A stretch of DNA of 64,000 bases from Saccharomonospora xinjiangensis XJ-54 (GTDB lineage Bacteria; Actinomycetota; Actinomycetes; Mycobacteriales; Pseudonocardiaceae): assembly GCF_000258175.1 (NCBI RefSeq), contig NZ_JH636049.1, positions 2,891,482 to 2,955,481 of the forward strand, in the 5' to 3' direction. The translations under genes and the position numbers were made by a program. Below are positions 1 to 8,839 of this stretch, piece after piece (within the stretch, counting starts at the first letter, position 1; every line of letters starts with the position of its first letter). A model generated the notes under the pieces. That model had not been told where the DNA came from, did not search any database, and saw only the letters and a list, made by a program, of their open reading frames with translations.

Positions 1-41
1 ATCACCACTCTAGACGCGCCAAGCCCGCCAACCCCCCAGCC

Positions 42-104
42 GTGTCCGCACCTGGTGTGCGAGTGTTGGCACTTGGTGTGCGGGTGTCGGTACCTCGTAC
101 GTTT
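42..104 (+). repeat. 21-bp intergenic repeat cluster 1 (3 units)
   Basis: Three head-to-tail 21-bp units start at 42, 63 and 84. The first two begin GTGTCCGCACC and GTGTTGGCACT; the third is degenerate (GTGTCGGTACC). They lie about 130 bp downstream of the pssA stop codon. The same unit family recurs at 2437, 12847, 13073 and 31489. No credible gene covers the first 235 bases of the window. Confidence 0.8.
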
Positions 105-235
105 CCCGCGCTCGTCAGTCGTACGTCGGTCGGGGATGCGCCGTGCGAGGCGAACACGGCCCTGCCCCCGGAGACCGAGGTGCCGTCCAGGACGAAGGGT
201 TGTGCGTGGTCGCGGCGATCACGCACAACCGCGGG

Positions 236-1222
236 TCACTCCCTGCCCTGCCTCAGCCCGATCCTGCGCCAGTTCCGCCTGCGAGGGCCGCGGTCGTCGA
301 TGCGACCACGGGGGGCGGCGATGGTGTCGGGCGGGTAGACCCTCGGCACGTGCGCCGTCGTGGCGCGGGGGCGCTTCACCGCGCGCCGGGCCGCGCCTGC
401 GACCTTGTGGAACTGCGGTTTCCGTAGCCCGATACGGCGCTGGGTGCGGCTACGGCGGATGGCCCTGCGCTCCTTCGCCGGCACGTCCCACGCCTCAGGG
501 TGCTTCGCGAGCCACTGGTAGCGGCGCACAGCGTAGGGGACGTGCGCCAGGTAGAGCAGCAGGACGCTCATCAGCACGATCAGCGGGTACTGGATCGTCG
601 CCGCCGCCGCGAGGCCGACGACGACGAGCAGCGGCGCGGCGGCCTTCGCGGGAACCTTCAGTTTCTTCAACGACATCGTCGGGATGCGGCTGATACACAG
701 GGCGGAGATCGCCACCGTCCACACCCACACCACCGAACCGCTCGACCACCAGCCCTGACCGAACTCCAGCGTGGCCATCACCGGAAGCAGCGCGAGCAAA
801 CCACCTGCGGGTGCGGGCACACCGACGAAGAACTCACTCGCGTACGGCGGTTGCTCGACGTCATCCAGCAGCGTGTTGAACCGCGCCAACCGCAGAACCA
901 TGCACACAGCGAAGATCAGCGCGGCCACCCAGCCGAGCTTGCCGGGGTCGGGCAACCACACATACAACACCAGCGCGGGAGCCACACCGAACGAGATCGC
1001 GTCCGAAAGGGAGTCCAGCTCCGCGCCCATCTTGGAGGTCGCGTCGAGCATGCGTGCGATCCGGCCGTCGAGGCTGTCGAGCACCGCTGCGAGCCCGATG
1101 GCGCCGAGCGCGAGACCGTACTGCCCGCCGAGGGCGAACTGCACGGCGGACAAACCGGCACACAACGCCAGCACGGTGATCGCGTTCGGCAGGAGCCGGA
1201 CACCGGGTGTGGTCCGGGACAT
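236..1222 (-). CDS. pssA: CDP-diacylglycerol-serine O-phosphatidyltransferase (phosphatidylserine synthase)
   Basis: This integral membrane enzyme joins CDP-diacylglycerol and L-serine to give phosphatidylserine, the first committed step to phosphatidylethanolamine. Near residue 50 the protein carries the full CDP-alcohol phosphotransferase signature, reading DSLDGRIAR, then G, then the two late aspartates in LDSLSD. Several hydrophobic segments follow. The C-terminal 80 residues are basic and probably cytosolic, making it longer (328 aa) than the minimal family. The ATG start lies 19 bp after the psd stop on the same strand, so psd and pssA probably form an operon and PssA feeds Psd its substrate. 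M. tuberculosis has the same pair (Rv0437c-Rv0436c). Confidence 0.93.
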   Translation of the reverse strand: MSRTTPGVRLLPNAITVLALCAGLSAVQFALGGQYGLALGAIGLAAVLDSLDGRIARMLDATSKMGAELDSLSDAISFGVAPALVLYVWLPDPGKLGWVAALIFAVCMVLRLARFNTLLDDVEQPPYASEFFVGVPAPAGGLLALLPVMATLEFGQGWWSSGSVVWVWTVAISALCISRIPTMSLKKLKVPAKAAAPLLVVVGLAAAATIQYPLIVLMSVLLLYLAHVPYAVRRYQWLAKHPEAWDVPAKERRAIRRSRTQRRIGLRKPQFHKVAGAARRAVKRPRATTAHVPRVYPPDTIAAPRGRIDDRGPRRRNWRRIGLRQGRE

Positions 1223-1241
1223 ATATCAGTCCTTCACAAAG

Positions 1242-1925
1242 TCATACCTCGGCGAGAGGGGTCTCGCCGCCGATCGTGCGCTGGCCCTTACGGACCAGCA
1301 CCCGGCTTCCGGGCGGCAGGTAGGTGTCCACCCGTGAGCCGAACCGGATCAGACCGTAGGTCGCCCCGGCTTCGACGTGATCGCCCTCACCGACTTCGCA
1401 GACGATACGCCTCGCCACAAGCCCCGCGATCTGCGTCACAACGAGCGCTCGCCCGTCGGGAAGCCGGAGCAGCACGGAGTTTCGTTCGTTGTCCTCACTG
1501 GCCTTGTCGAGGTCGGCGGACAGGAACTTGCCGGGCCGGTAGGCCACCTTCTCGACCGTACCGCGCGCGGGCGTTCGCTGGACGTGAACATCGAAAACGG
1601 AAAGGAAAACGCTGACGCGGGTGAGCGGCCGGTCGGGGAGGCCGAGTTCGGCGGGCGGGGTCGCCTCCTCGATCAGCGACACGAGTCCGTCGGCCGACGC
1701 GAGCACGAGGTCGTCGCGCAGCGGAGGGACACGTTTCGGCTCGCGGAAGAAGGCCGCCGTCGCCAGCGTGCCGAGCCCGGCCAGCAGGCCGAGCCGGGGG
1801 GACAGCTTCCTCAGCAGGAGGGTGGCTGCGGCACCACCCGCGACGAACGGGCGGCCCGCACGGTGCATCGGGGGAAGGGTTTCACGGACGAGACGCGCGG
1901 CATGGCCGAGCGAGTTGGCGCTCAT
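1242..1925 (-). CDS. psd: Phosphatidylserine decarboxylase, pyruvoyl-dependent
   Basis: The enzyme decarboxylates phosphatidylserine to phosphatidylethanolamine. The C-terminal motif LIRFGSRVD marks the expected self-cleavage between Gly and Ser that creates the pyruvoyl group, and SVFDVHVQRTP is the family's conserved histidine motif. Residues 30-50 look like a membrane anchor. The frame stays open upstream to 2036, but the extra 37 residues are basic and low in family likeness. The ATG at 1925 (MSANSLGHAARL) gives 227 aa, usual for the short actinobacterial form, so I chose it. The gene is followed at 19 bp by pssA. Confidence 0.9.
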   Translation of the reverse strand: MSANSLGHAARLVRETLPPMHRAGRPFVAGGAAATLLLRKLSPRLGLLAGLGTLATAAFFREPKRVPPLRDDLVLASADGLVSLIEEATPPAELGLPDRPLTRVSVFLSVFDVHVQRTPARGTVEKVAYRPGKFLSADLDKASEDNERNSVLLRLPDGRALVVTQIAGLVARRIVCEVGEGDHVEAGATYGLIRFGSRVDTYLPPGSRVLVRKGQRTIGGETPLAEV

Positions 1926-2097
1926 GACGTCGATTTTCCCGCAATGGACGGGCCGGGTGCCGTCCGCCCCCCGACGTCGTACGCCACCCGGCCGCGGATC
2001 GTCGATGTTAGGACGTTCTCGCCGAATCGTCACCAACTGTAGGTAAAACGTTACAAAGGGTGGTAGTCATGCTGGTGCTCCCGTCCCTTGTCGGCGG

Positions 2098-2358
2098 TCA
2101 TCGCCGTTCGAGCAGCTGCAACACGGCGAGCAGGAGCACGGCGCCGAGCACCGCGACGCCGAAGCTCGGGAAGTCGAACGCGAAGGTCTTCGGCTCTCCC
2201 GTCGCGAGGCGGTAGACGAAGCCGCCGAGGGTGGCTCCGACCACGCCCACCAGCACGTTCAGAACGCAACCCCGGTGTCGGCGGCGGCTGCCGCCGACGA
2301 TCAGACCTGCCGCCCAGCCCGCGAGCGCGCCGAAGATGATCCAGGAGAGAAAGCCCAT
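2098..2358 (-). CDS. GlsB/YeaQ/YmgE family small membrane protein
   Basis: This 86-residue protein has three hydrophobic stretches: a glycine-rich first helix (WIIFGALAGWAAGLIVGG), a second (LNVLVGVVGATLGGFVY) and a third near the C terminus. This is the layout of the transglycosylase-associated/GlsB family of stress-linked membrane proteins. The molecular function is unknown. It lies alone between psd and the repeat cluster after moeA, on the same strand. The ATG at 2358 is the natural start. Assignment rests on the helix pattern and glycine spacing. Confidence 0.8.
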   Translation of the reverse strand: MGFLSWIIFGALAGWAAGLIVGGSRRRHRGCVLNVLVGVVGATLGGFVYRLATGEPKTFAFDFPSFGVAVLGAVLLLAVLQLLERR

Positions 2359-2436
2359 GGCGCCGGAGCCTAGAACAGCGTCCGATCACCGTCCGCGAGC
2401 ACATATGCACACCAGGTGCGGCCGCACCGACCCGCC

Positions 2437-2583
2437 GTGTCCGCACTTCTCGTACGGGTGTTTGCACTCACCGTGCGGGTGCTTGCACTAGAGGGACGGG
2501 TGCATCAAGTGCGGACACGGGTGCATCAAGTGCGGACACGGGTGCATCAAGTGCGGACACGGGTGCATCAAGTGCGGACACGG
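2437..2583. repeat. 21-bp intergenic repeat cluster 2 (7 units, orientation switch)
   Basis: Seven contiguous 21-bp units. Units at 2437, 2458 and 2479 are degenerate and read GTGTCCGCAC, GTGTTTGCAC and GTGCTTGCAC on the + strand. Units at 2500, 2521, 2542 and 2563 are identical to each other and read the opposite way (GTGCATCAAG then TGCGGACACGG). In the sense of moeA the four identical copies begin CCGTGTCCGC. They end one base before the moeA stop codon at 2585-2587. Confidence 0.93.
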
Positions 2584-2584
2584 G

Positions 2585-3790
2585 TCAGAGGAGGAGGACC
2601 TCGACGGTGGAGTCTTTCGGGGCCTCGACGGTCTCCTCGTCGAGGACGATGAGGCAGTTAGCCTCGGCCAGCGACGCGAGCAGGTGGGAGCCTGGGCCGC
2701 CCTTCGGGGCGACGACGCCGGCGACCTCGCCTTCTTCCCGCGTGTAGTAGCCGCGCCGGAACTGCCGTTTGCCCTTCGGTGACGTCAACGTCTCGGTCAG
2801 CCGGGCAGGCACGCGGGTGCGTTCCGGGTTCGCGTGCCCGAGTGCCGCCAGCACCGCGGGTCGCACGAACACCTCGAAGGACACGAGGACGCTCACCGGG
2901 TTGCCCGGCAGCGTCACCACCGGAACGCCCTGCCACCGCCCGCACCCTTGCGGGCCGCCTGGCTGCATCGCCACCTTGCCGAAGCTAACTCCGACGCCCG
3001 CGAGCGCGTCCTTCACGACCTCGTACGCGCCCGCGCTGACTCCCCCCGACGTCACCACGAGATCGGTTCCGGCAAGCTTCGGTTCAACGGCGGCGCGGAA
3101 TGTGGCGACGTCGTCGGCCACGCAGCGGATGGTCTCGACGTGGCAGCCGAGTGACCTGAGCGCCGCCACGAGCATCACGCTGTTGGATTCGTAGATCTGG
3201 CCGTGCCGCAGTGGCCGAGGCGGGTGCACGAGTTCGGTTCCCGTTGACACCACCAGCACGCGGGGTGGTTCGAACACGGGCAGCCGGTCCACACCCACGG
3301 CGGAGGCGAGTCCGAGTTGTGCTGGCCCGAGCACCGTCCCGGCGCGCAGGACGACGGTGCCTGCCCTGACGTCCTCGCCCGCACGGCGGATGTGGGTGCC
3401 TGCCTCGACGGCTGCGGAGATCGTGACCCGCCGTTCGCCGCCGTCGGTGTGTTCCACCATGACGACGCTGTCGGCGCCCTCAGGTACCGGGGCGCCGGTC
3501 ATGATCCGCAGCGCCGTGCCCTGCCGCAGCGCGGGCACGTCCGTGAGCCCTGCGGGGATGTCGCCCTCGACCGGCAGCACGACGGGTGAGCCCGCCTTCG
3601 CCATCGCGACGTCGGCCGAGCTGACGGCGTAACCGTCCATCGCGGAGTTGTCGAACGGCGGAAGCGAAACGCCTGCACCGATGTCCTCGGCGAGTACCAG
3701 TCCGGCGCAGTCGGCCAGCGCGCGGTGAGCGACCGGCCGGGTTCCGACCACGTCGCGGACCCTGCTCCTGTGTTCTTCGACGGAGATCAC
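2585..3790 (-). CDS. moeA: Molybdopterin molybdenumtransferase
   Basis: MoeA inserts molybdate into adenylylated molybdopterin, the last common step of molybdenum-cofactor synthesis. The protein shows the N-terminal PPFDNSAMDGYAV motif, the MPT-binding fold with VVTSGGVSAG, and the active-site region VTLPGNPVSVLVSFE, then a C-terminal beta-barrel domain. The frame remains open far upstream, but that part has no likeness to MoeA. I chose the GTG at 3790, which has GAGG about 8 bases upstream and gives 401 aa, a normal length. It is divergent from the first AIM24 gene, 75 bp apart. The other cofactor genes lie 33-42 kb to the right. Confidence 0.92.
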   Translation of the reverse strand: MISVEEHRSRVRDVVGTRPVAHRALADCAGLVLAEDIGAGVSLPPFDNSAMDGYAVSSADVAMAKAGSPVVLPVEGDIPAGLTDVPALRQGTALRIMTGAPVPEGADSVVMVEHTDGGERRVTISAAVEAGTHIRRAGEDVRAGTVVLRAGTVLGPAQLGLASAVGVDRLPVFEPPRVLVVSTGTELVHPPRPLRHGQIYESNSVMLVAALRSLGCHVETIRCVADDVATFRAAVEPKLAGTDLVVTSGGVSAGAYEVVKDALAGVGVSFGKVAMQPGGPQGCGRWQGVPVVTLPGNPVSVLVSFEVFVRPAVLAALGHANPERTRVPARLTETLTSPKGKRQFRRGYYTREEGEVAGVVAPKGGPGSHLLASLAEANCLIVLDEETVEAPKDSTVEVLLL

Positions 3791-3865
3791 GAGACCATCC
3801 TCGTCGCCAGGGGGGCTCGTGCCAAACTTGCCCGCGCCGGATGTTGCACGAACAGGGGAGACACA

Positions 3866-4543
3866 GTGCAGGTACAGGTCCGTCACCAGCCGTCGTTCGC
3901 GGTCGCGAGGTTGCTGCTGGCGCCGCATGAACCCGCGCAGGTCGAATCGGGGGCCATGGTCGCGACCAGCTACGGCATGCACATGCAGGCCAGTACGCAG
4001 GGTGGCGTCATGAAGGGGCTTGGGAGAGCCATCCTCGGTGGCGAGTCGCTGTTCGTCTCGACGTACACGGCTCCGCCGAACGGGGGGTGGGTCGATGTCG
4101 CTCCCGGACTTCCCGGTGACGTCCGGATCATCGAGATGGACGGCCGTGTCGGCTGGTGTGTCACGCGCGGTTCGTGGCTCGCCAACTCGCACGGCATCCA
4201 GCTGGATACCAAGTGGGGCGGGTTCGGCAACCTCTTCGGCGGTGAGGGCGGGTTCCTCACCCACGCCGTCGGGCAGGGGCAGCTGGTCGTGGCTTGCTAC
4301 GGCGCCATCGACGTCGTGAACCTGCAACCCGGTGAGTACGTCACGATCGACTCGGGGCATGTGGTGGCCTACGCCGACACGGTGCAGTCGCAGCTTCGCA
4401 AGGTGTCCCAGGGGGTCATCCAGTCGCTGAAGAGCGGCGAGGGTTTCGTGTTCGACTTCGCGGGCCCCGGGCAGATCCTCACGCAGACCCGCAACCCGGA
4501 CGCGCTGCTGGCGTGGTTGATCGCCCGGATGCCGTCAAGGTAG
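3866..4543 (+). CDS. AIM24 / TIGR00266 family protein, copy 1
   Basis: The 225-residue protein resembles the AIM24/TIGR00266 family, a beta-rich fold of unknown biochemical role. It contains the typical elements: a glycine-rich FVSTYTAPPNGGWVDVAPGLPGDV, an internal GGEGGF, and a PGEYVTIDSGHVVA motif near residue 155. The start is GTG at 3866, with AGGGGAG six bases upstream; the open frame before it overlaps the moeA promoter and is not coding. A paralogue follows 4 bp after the stop, so the two are almost certainly co-transcribed. Confidence 0.85.
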   Translation: MQVQVRHQPSFAVARLLLAPHEPAQVESGAMVATSYGMHMQASTQGGVMKGLGRAILGGESLFVSTYTAPPNGGWVDVAPGLPGDVRIIEMDGRVGWCVTRGSWLANSHGIQLDTKWGGFGNLFGGEGGFLTHAVGQGQLVVACYGAIDVVNLQPGEYVTIDSGHVVAYADTVQSQLRKVSQGVIQSLKSGEGFVFDFAGPGQILTQTRNPDALLAWLIARMPSR

Positions 4544-4547
4544 GCCG

Positions 4548-5141
4548 ATGCACGTCCGCACTCGGCACACTCCTGCCTTCGGAGTCGCACGGGTCACGCT
4601 CACGTCGGGCGAGGCCGTCGAGGCGTCCGCCGACACCGTGCTCGCGCACAGTTTCGGCGTCACGCGCTCGAAGAAGGGGAAGAGCAGCGGCCCGGCGATC
4701 TTCACGGCGCCCGCGCAGGGCGGGTGGATCGATCTCGCCCCGCGACAGCCCGGTGACGTGTACCCGCTGGAGCTGAGCGGGCAGCTGGGCTGGTCGGTGG
4801 CCTCCGACGCGGTGCTGGCCCGGCCTGCCACCGTGCGCCACGATCACCCGTGGCCGGCTCACCAGTCGCTCTTCGGGGGTGATTCCGGTTTCCTCAAGCA
4901 CTTCAGCGGTGTCGGCTCACTGGTGTTCGCCTCACGAGGGCCGGTTGACGCACTGACGCTCAAGGCCGGCGAGGTGGTGACCGTGAACCCGCTGTTCGTC
5001 CTGGCCTTTCCCGACACCGTGCAGGTGAGGTTACGGGCGCTCGACCCGGCGGAGCCGCAGTCGGTCAGGACGGGCGAGGGCCTCGCACTGGACGTGGCGG
5101 GTCCGGGAACGGTGCTGGTGCAGACCAGGGCCCGGCCGTAG
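4548..5141 (+). CDS. AIM24 family protein, copy 2
   Basis: A shorter paralogue (197 aa) of the preceding gene. It shares the same order of motifs: IFTAPAQGGWIDLAPRQPGDV, then LFGGDSGFLKHFSG, then LKAGEVVTVNPLFVLAF, then a C-terminal GEGLALDVAGPGTVLVQTR. Only 4 bp separate it from copy 1, which suggests tandem duplication and possible hetero-oligomers. No catalytic residues are evident, and I infer no reaction. Confidence 0.83.
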   Translation: MHVRTRHTPAFGVARVTLTSGEAVEASADTVLAHSFGVTRSKKGKSSGPAIFTAPAQGGWIDLAPRQPGDVYPLELSGQLGWSVASDAVLARPATVRHDHPWPAHQSLFGGDSGFLKHFSGVGSLVFASRGPVDALTLKAGEVVTVNPLFVLAFPDTVQVRLRALDPAEPQSVRTGEGLALDVAGPGTVLVQTRARP

Positions 5142-5285
5142 AGAGCGGGGGAGGAAGGGCCGCTCACGCCACGTATTTACCGCGAATTGACCATTGCTAC
5201 GGCGCATTCTTCGGGTAGCGTGATCGTCGCTTGGAGCGCGGCAGGCACCGACTGTCCGCGTCTGGTATGGCACGAGGAGGACGCC

Positions 5286-5492
5286 GTGGCTGTCGGCACG
5301 GTCAAGTGGTTCAACGCGGAAAAGGGTTACGGGTTCATCGAGTCTCCCGAAGGCCCCGATGTCTTCGTACACTACTCCGCCATCCAGGCGGAGGGTTTCC
5401 GGACCCTCGACGAGGGTGACCGGGTGGAGTTCGAGATCACGGCCGGGCGCGACGGCCGCAGTCAGGCCGCCGACGTCCGTAAGGTCTCGTAG
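5286..5492 (+). CDS. Cold-shock domain protein (CspA family)
   Basis: A 68-residue single-domain nucleic-acid chaperone of the cold-shock family. The start [19 protein letters not shown] contains RNP1 (KGYGFI), and VFVHYSAI is RNP2. The true start is the GTG at 5286, preceded at five bases by GAGGAGG; the longer open frame from 5187 adds an unrelated 33-residue leader. The gene stands between the AIM24 pair and the kinase gene on the same strand. A second cold-shock protein of different type lies at 54506. Confidence 0.93.
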   Translation: MAVGTVKWFNAEKGYGFIESPEGPDVFVHYSAIQAEGFRTLDEGDRVEFEITAGRDGRSQAADVRKVS

Positions 5493-5576
5493 CGCTCGTG
5501 ATTCGGCTCCGGACCCCGGTCACGTCCTCGCGGACACGGGCACCGGGGCCGAGGTGCAGGCGTTAGGCTGCGCTCT

Positions 5577-7061
5577 GTGGCAGGCGAGGAGTCGGCCGAC
5601 CTGACAGGTCGGCGGCTGGGCAACTACCGCATCGACGGTGTGCTCGGCCGAGGTGGCATGAGCGTGATGTACAGGGCCACCGATGTGCGTCTGGGACGCA
5701 AGGTGGCCCTCAAAGTGATCGGGGAGCACCTCGGCGCGGATGCCGAATTCCGCGAGAGATTCGTGGACGAGGCCCGCAACACGTCGGCCATCGATCACGC
5801 CAACATCGTGCCGCTCTACGACTTCGGCGACCTCGACGGGATGCTCTACATCGCGATGAGGCTCGTTGACGGCTCTGACCTAGCGAGCCTCATCTCGGGA
5901 GGCCCGATGCGGCCCGAGCGTGCACTCGGCCTGCTCGACCAGGTCGCGGACGCTCTCGACACGTTGCACGAGCGCGGTCTCGTCCACCTCGACGTGAAGC
6001 CCGCGAACGTTCTCGTCACCAGCCGGGAATCGGCGCGGGAGCACGTCTACATCGCCGACTTCGGCCTGACGAGGCGGGGAACGACGGGACACCGAACGCG
6101 CAGCGGTGACTTTCTCGGCTCGCCGACGTACGCGGCGCCCGAGCATCTGCGCGGGGAGCCGCTGGACGGCCGCACCGATCAGTACGCGCTCGCCTGCATG
6201 CTGTTCGCCTGCCTGACGGGGCAACCCCCGTTCAAGGGGGACGTGCAGACGGTGATCAAGGGGCACTTGAGCGGTGACGTGCCTTCGGTGGTCAAGGCGG
6301 TTCCGGCGTTGCCAGCCGCCATCGACGAGGTCGTGCGCAAGGGCATGGCCAAGTCGGCGGAACAGCGGTATGCGAGCTGTGTCGAGTTGGTTTCGGCGGC
6401 ACGCAAGGCGCTCGACGACGATGCGGGCACACGACAGAAACACGGCCGAGTCGGAGAGGGGGCGCCGGTGCAGCCTTTCGGTGCTCAAGGCGGTCCCGCG
6501 ATGCCGCAGGGACAGCAGGCAGGGCAGGGGCAGTTCGGTGCTCCTCCGCAACAGGCGCAGCAGGCACACCAGGCGCAGCAACCGATGGCGGGCTATCCAG
6601 GGCAGCAGCCGCAGCAGCATCCCCAGCAGCATCCGGGCGCGCAACACTTCGGACAGCAGGGACCGGCGCAGGGATACCAGGCTTCGATGCCGCACTCGCC
6701 GTACGGCACTCCGCCGCAGGGCTCCCCCTCACCACAATTGCCGGGTGGCTACGCACCCTCGGCAGGCGGCCACCAGTACGGCAGCCCTCCTGGGAAACGC
6801 TCGACACGGTGGTGGGTCTGGGCGCTGTCCGCGGCGGTCGTCGTCGGGGTCGGAGTCCTTGTGGTGGTGTTGCTGACCTCTGGTGACGGCAACGACGACG
6901 GCGACGAGGGCGGCGAGGTCGGCCCCGGTACTCAGGGCGGCAGCTCGTCGATCCCGTCGATCCCGATCGGCCCTGGCCAGGGCGGTGTTCCCACAGGCAA
7001 GAACCCGGGGACGAGCAGCGATCTGCCGCCGACGAGCATCCCCATCGTGCCGGGCGGCTGA
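5577..7061 (+). CDS. Membrane-anchored Ser/Thr protein kinase (PknB-like), Gln/Pro-rich linker
   Basis: A Hanks-type kinase of 494 aa. The kinase domain (about 15-275) has the glycine loop GRGGMSV, catalytic Lys46 (VALKV), the catalytic loop HLDVKPANV near 137-145, DFG at 161-163, and YAAPEH before the APE helix. The usual Arg of HRD is Leu here, so it is a non-RD kinase. Residues 290-410 are very rich in Gln, Pro and Gly. One transmembrane helix follows (about 412-436), then an extracellular Asp/Gly/Pro tail with no PASTA domains. The GTG start at 5577 fits the kinase N terminus. It converges on the siderophore ATPase gene with a 6-bp gap. Substrates are unknown. Confidence 0.9.
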   Translation: MAGEESADLTGRRLGNYRIDGVLGRGGMSVMYRATDVRLGRKVALKVIGEHLGADAEFRERFVDEARNTSAIDHANIVPLYDFGDLDGMLYIAMRLVDGSDLASLISGGPMRPERALGLLDQVADALDTLHERGLVHLDVKPANVLVTSRESAREHVYIADFGLTRRGTTGHRTRSGDFLGSPTYAAPEHLRGEPLDGRTDQYALACMLFACLTGQPPFKGDVQTVIKGHLSGDVPSVVKAVPALPAAIDEVVRKGMAKSAEQRYASCVELVSAARKALDDDAGTRQKHGRVGEGAPVQPFGAQGGPAMPQGQQAGQGQFGAPPQQAQQAHQAQQPMAGYPGQQPQQHPQQHPGAQHFGQQGPAQGYQASMPHSPYGTPPQGSPSPQLPGGYAPSAGGHQYGSPPGKRSTRWWVWALSAAVVVGVGVLVVVLLTSGDGNDDGDEGGEVGPGTQGGSSSIPSIPIGPGQGGVPTGKNPGTSSDLPPTSIPIVPGG

Positions 7062-7067
7062 GAAGCC

Positions 7068-7826
7068 TCAGCCGTAGAAGTCGCCGATGCGGCGCCCTCC
7101 GACGTCGTGCACGGCGATGTCGAGATCGAACACCGTGTGCAGCACGTCCGGCGTCATGACGTCGGTGACCGCCCCGTGTGCCACCAGCGCGCCGTCACGC
7201 ATGGCGACGATGCGGTCGGAGTACCGCGCGGCGAAGTTGATGTCGTGGACGACCATGACGACGGTCTTGCCGTAGTCGTCGGCCATGCGCCGTAGCCTGC
7301 GCATGATCTGCACGGAGTGCCGCATGTCGAGGTTGTTCAGCGGTTCGTCGAGGAGCACGTAGTCGGTGCTCTGGCAGAGCACCATCGCGACGTGCGCGCG
7401 CTGACGCTGCCCGCCCGACAACGTTTCGAGTGGACGGTCGGCGAACGCGGTGAGCTCGAAGTACTCCACCGCGTCGTCGATGATGTCGTGGTCCGTGCTC
7501 GTCAGCCTCCCGCCCGAGTGCGGGAACCGTCCGAAGGAGACGAGTTCCCTCACGGTGAGCCGTACCGAAGTGTGGTTCTCCTGCCGCAGCACGGCCAATC
7601 TCGTCGCCAGTTCCTCGGTACGGGTTCTCGCGACGTCGAGACCGTCCACAGTGATCGATCCACTGTCGGGTTCGAGCAGCCTGCTCACCATCGAGAGCAA
7701 CGTTGACTTGCCCGCGCCGTTCGCCCCGATCACGGACGTGATCCCGCCGGGCGGGATGGACAGCGAGACGTCGTTGACGACGGTCGTCTCTCCGTACCTC
7801 TTGCTGACGCCGTTGATCTCGATCAT
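7068..7826 (-). CDS. Iron-siderophore ABC transporter ATP-binding protein
   Basis: The cytoplasmic ATPase of a FecE/FepC-type importer, 252 aa. Walker A is GANGAGKST near residue 36, the ABC signature is LSGGQRQRA, Walker B is YVLLDEPLNNLD, and the switch His is in VMVVHD. It is the last gene of a four-gene operon. Its ATG overlaps the stop of the upstream permease by four bases (ATGA, 7823-7826), so translation is probably coupled. The long open frame upstream is an artefact of GC bias. Confidence 0.93.
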   Translation of the reverse strand: MIEINGVSKRYGETTVVNDVSLSIPPGGITSVIGANGAGKSTLLSMVSRLLEPDSGSITVDGLDVARTRTEELATRLAVLRQENHTSVRLTVRELVSFGRFPHSGGRLTSTDHDIIDDAVEYFELTAFADRPLETLSGGQRQRAHVAMVLCQSTDYVLLDEPLNNLDMRHSVQIMRRLRRMADDYGKTVVMVVHDINFAARYSDRIVAMRDGALVAHGAVTDVMTPDVLHTVFDLDIAVHDVGGRRIGDFYG

Positions 7827-8839
7827 CGTGTTGACTCCCGGACGAGCAGGGCGATGAAATAGAGGCCGCCGCCGAAGTTCACGACGACGCTGAGTGCGGT
7901 GTCCGTGCCGAGCACCTGTTCCAGTACGAGCTGCCCCAGCGTCAGCGTCGCCACCGCCAGCAGCGACGCGGCAGGCACGACGACGGCGTGGCGGAACGAG
8001 CGGGTGAGCTGCCGTGCCAGGTTGGCCACGAGCACGCCGAGGAAGGCGACGGGGCCGACCAGCGCCGTGGACACCGACACGAGGATCGCGATGAGCACGA
8101 GGGCGCGATTCACCACAGACCGGTGGTTCACGCCGAGTCCCACGGCGGTGTCCCTGCCGAGTGCGACCACGTCGAGCTTGCGGAACAGCCGAGTGCCCAG
8201 CGCGCAGAGCACCACGAGCAGGACCGAGGAGAACCACAGCAGGCTCTCGTCGATGGAGTTGAAGCTCGCGAAGAGGCTGTCCTGCAACGTCACGAAGTCG
8301 TTCGGATTGATCAGCCTCGCGGCCAGCGACGACAGGCTGGAGAACAGCGTGCCGAAGATGACGCCGACGAGCACGAGCAGGTAGAGGTCGCGGCTGTTGC
8401 GGTCGAAGAGCCAGCGATGCAACGCGAACGCGAACGCGACCATCACTCCGGCCTGAACGGCGAAGAGCACGTGCGGATCGGCGCTGCTCAACGCGATCGC
8501 GCCGGCGAAGTACACGATCAGCGTCTGAACCAGGACGAACAACGAGTCGAACCCCATGATCTGCGGGGTGAGGATGCGGTTGTTCGTGACGGTCTGGAAC
8601 AGCACGCTGGAGTAGCCGACGGCGACGCCGACCACCACCATGGCGGCCACTCTGCGCAGGCGGATGCCGAGCGCGTACTCGATGTTGCCGGTGAGGCCGA
8701 CGACGCAGAACGCGACGGCGCCTGCCAGCGTGACGGCGGCGAGAACGCCCATGACACGGCGCTGCCGCCTCAGCTCGGCTGCCGGCCGGCCGACTCTCGT
8801 GACGCGGCCGATTCGCTCGGTTCCGGAGGTTGTGGTCAT
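7823..8839 (-). CDS. FecCD-family iron-siderophore permease, second subunit
   Basis: A polytopic membrane protein of 338 aa with about nine hydrophobic helices. Typical FecCD motifs are present, including LRRVAAMVVVGVAVGYSSVLF and the LGRDTAVGLGV coupling loop that contacts the ATPase. It probably pairs with the neighbouring permease to form the channel. The ATG at 8839 overlaps the upstream permease stop (ATGA, 8836-8839). The N-terminal 35 residues are basic and cytoplasmic. Confidence 0.92.
   Translation of the reverse strand: MTTTSGTERIGRVTRVGRPAAELRRQRRVMGVLAAVTLAGAVAFCVVGLTGNIEYALGIRLRRVAAMVVVGVAVGYSSVLFQTVTNNRILTPQIMGFDSLFVLVQTLIVYFAGAIALSSADPHVLFAVQAGVMVAFAFALHRWLFDRNSRDLYLLVLVGVIFGTLFSSLSSLAARLINPNDFVTLQDSLFASFNSIDESLLWFSSVLLVVLCALGTRLFRKLDVVALGRDTAVGLGVNHRSVVNRALVLIAILVSVSTALVGPVAFLGVLVANLARQLTRSFRHAVVVPAASLLAVATLTLGQLVLEQVLGTDTALSVVVNFGGGLYFIALLVRESTR

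Noticed and set aside
2416..2652. A protein with repeated VHQVRTR units
   Set aside because: It is a translation of the 21-bp DNA repeat running antisense into moeA, with no start signal or homology.
3791..4360. A 190-residue N-terminal extension of MoeA
   Set aside because: It is antisense to the AIM24 gene and unlike MoeA; a GTG with a ribosome site gives the normal length.
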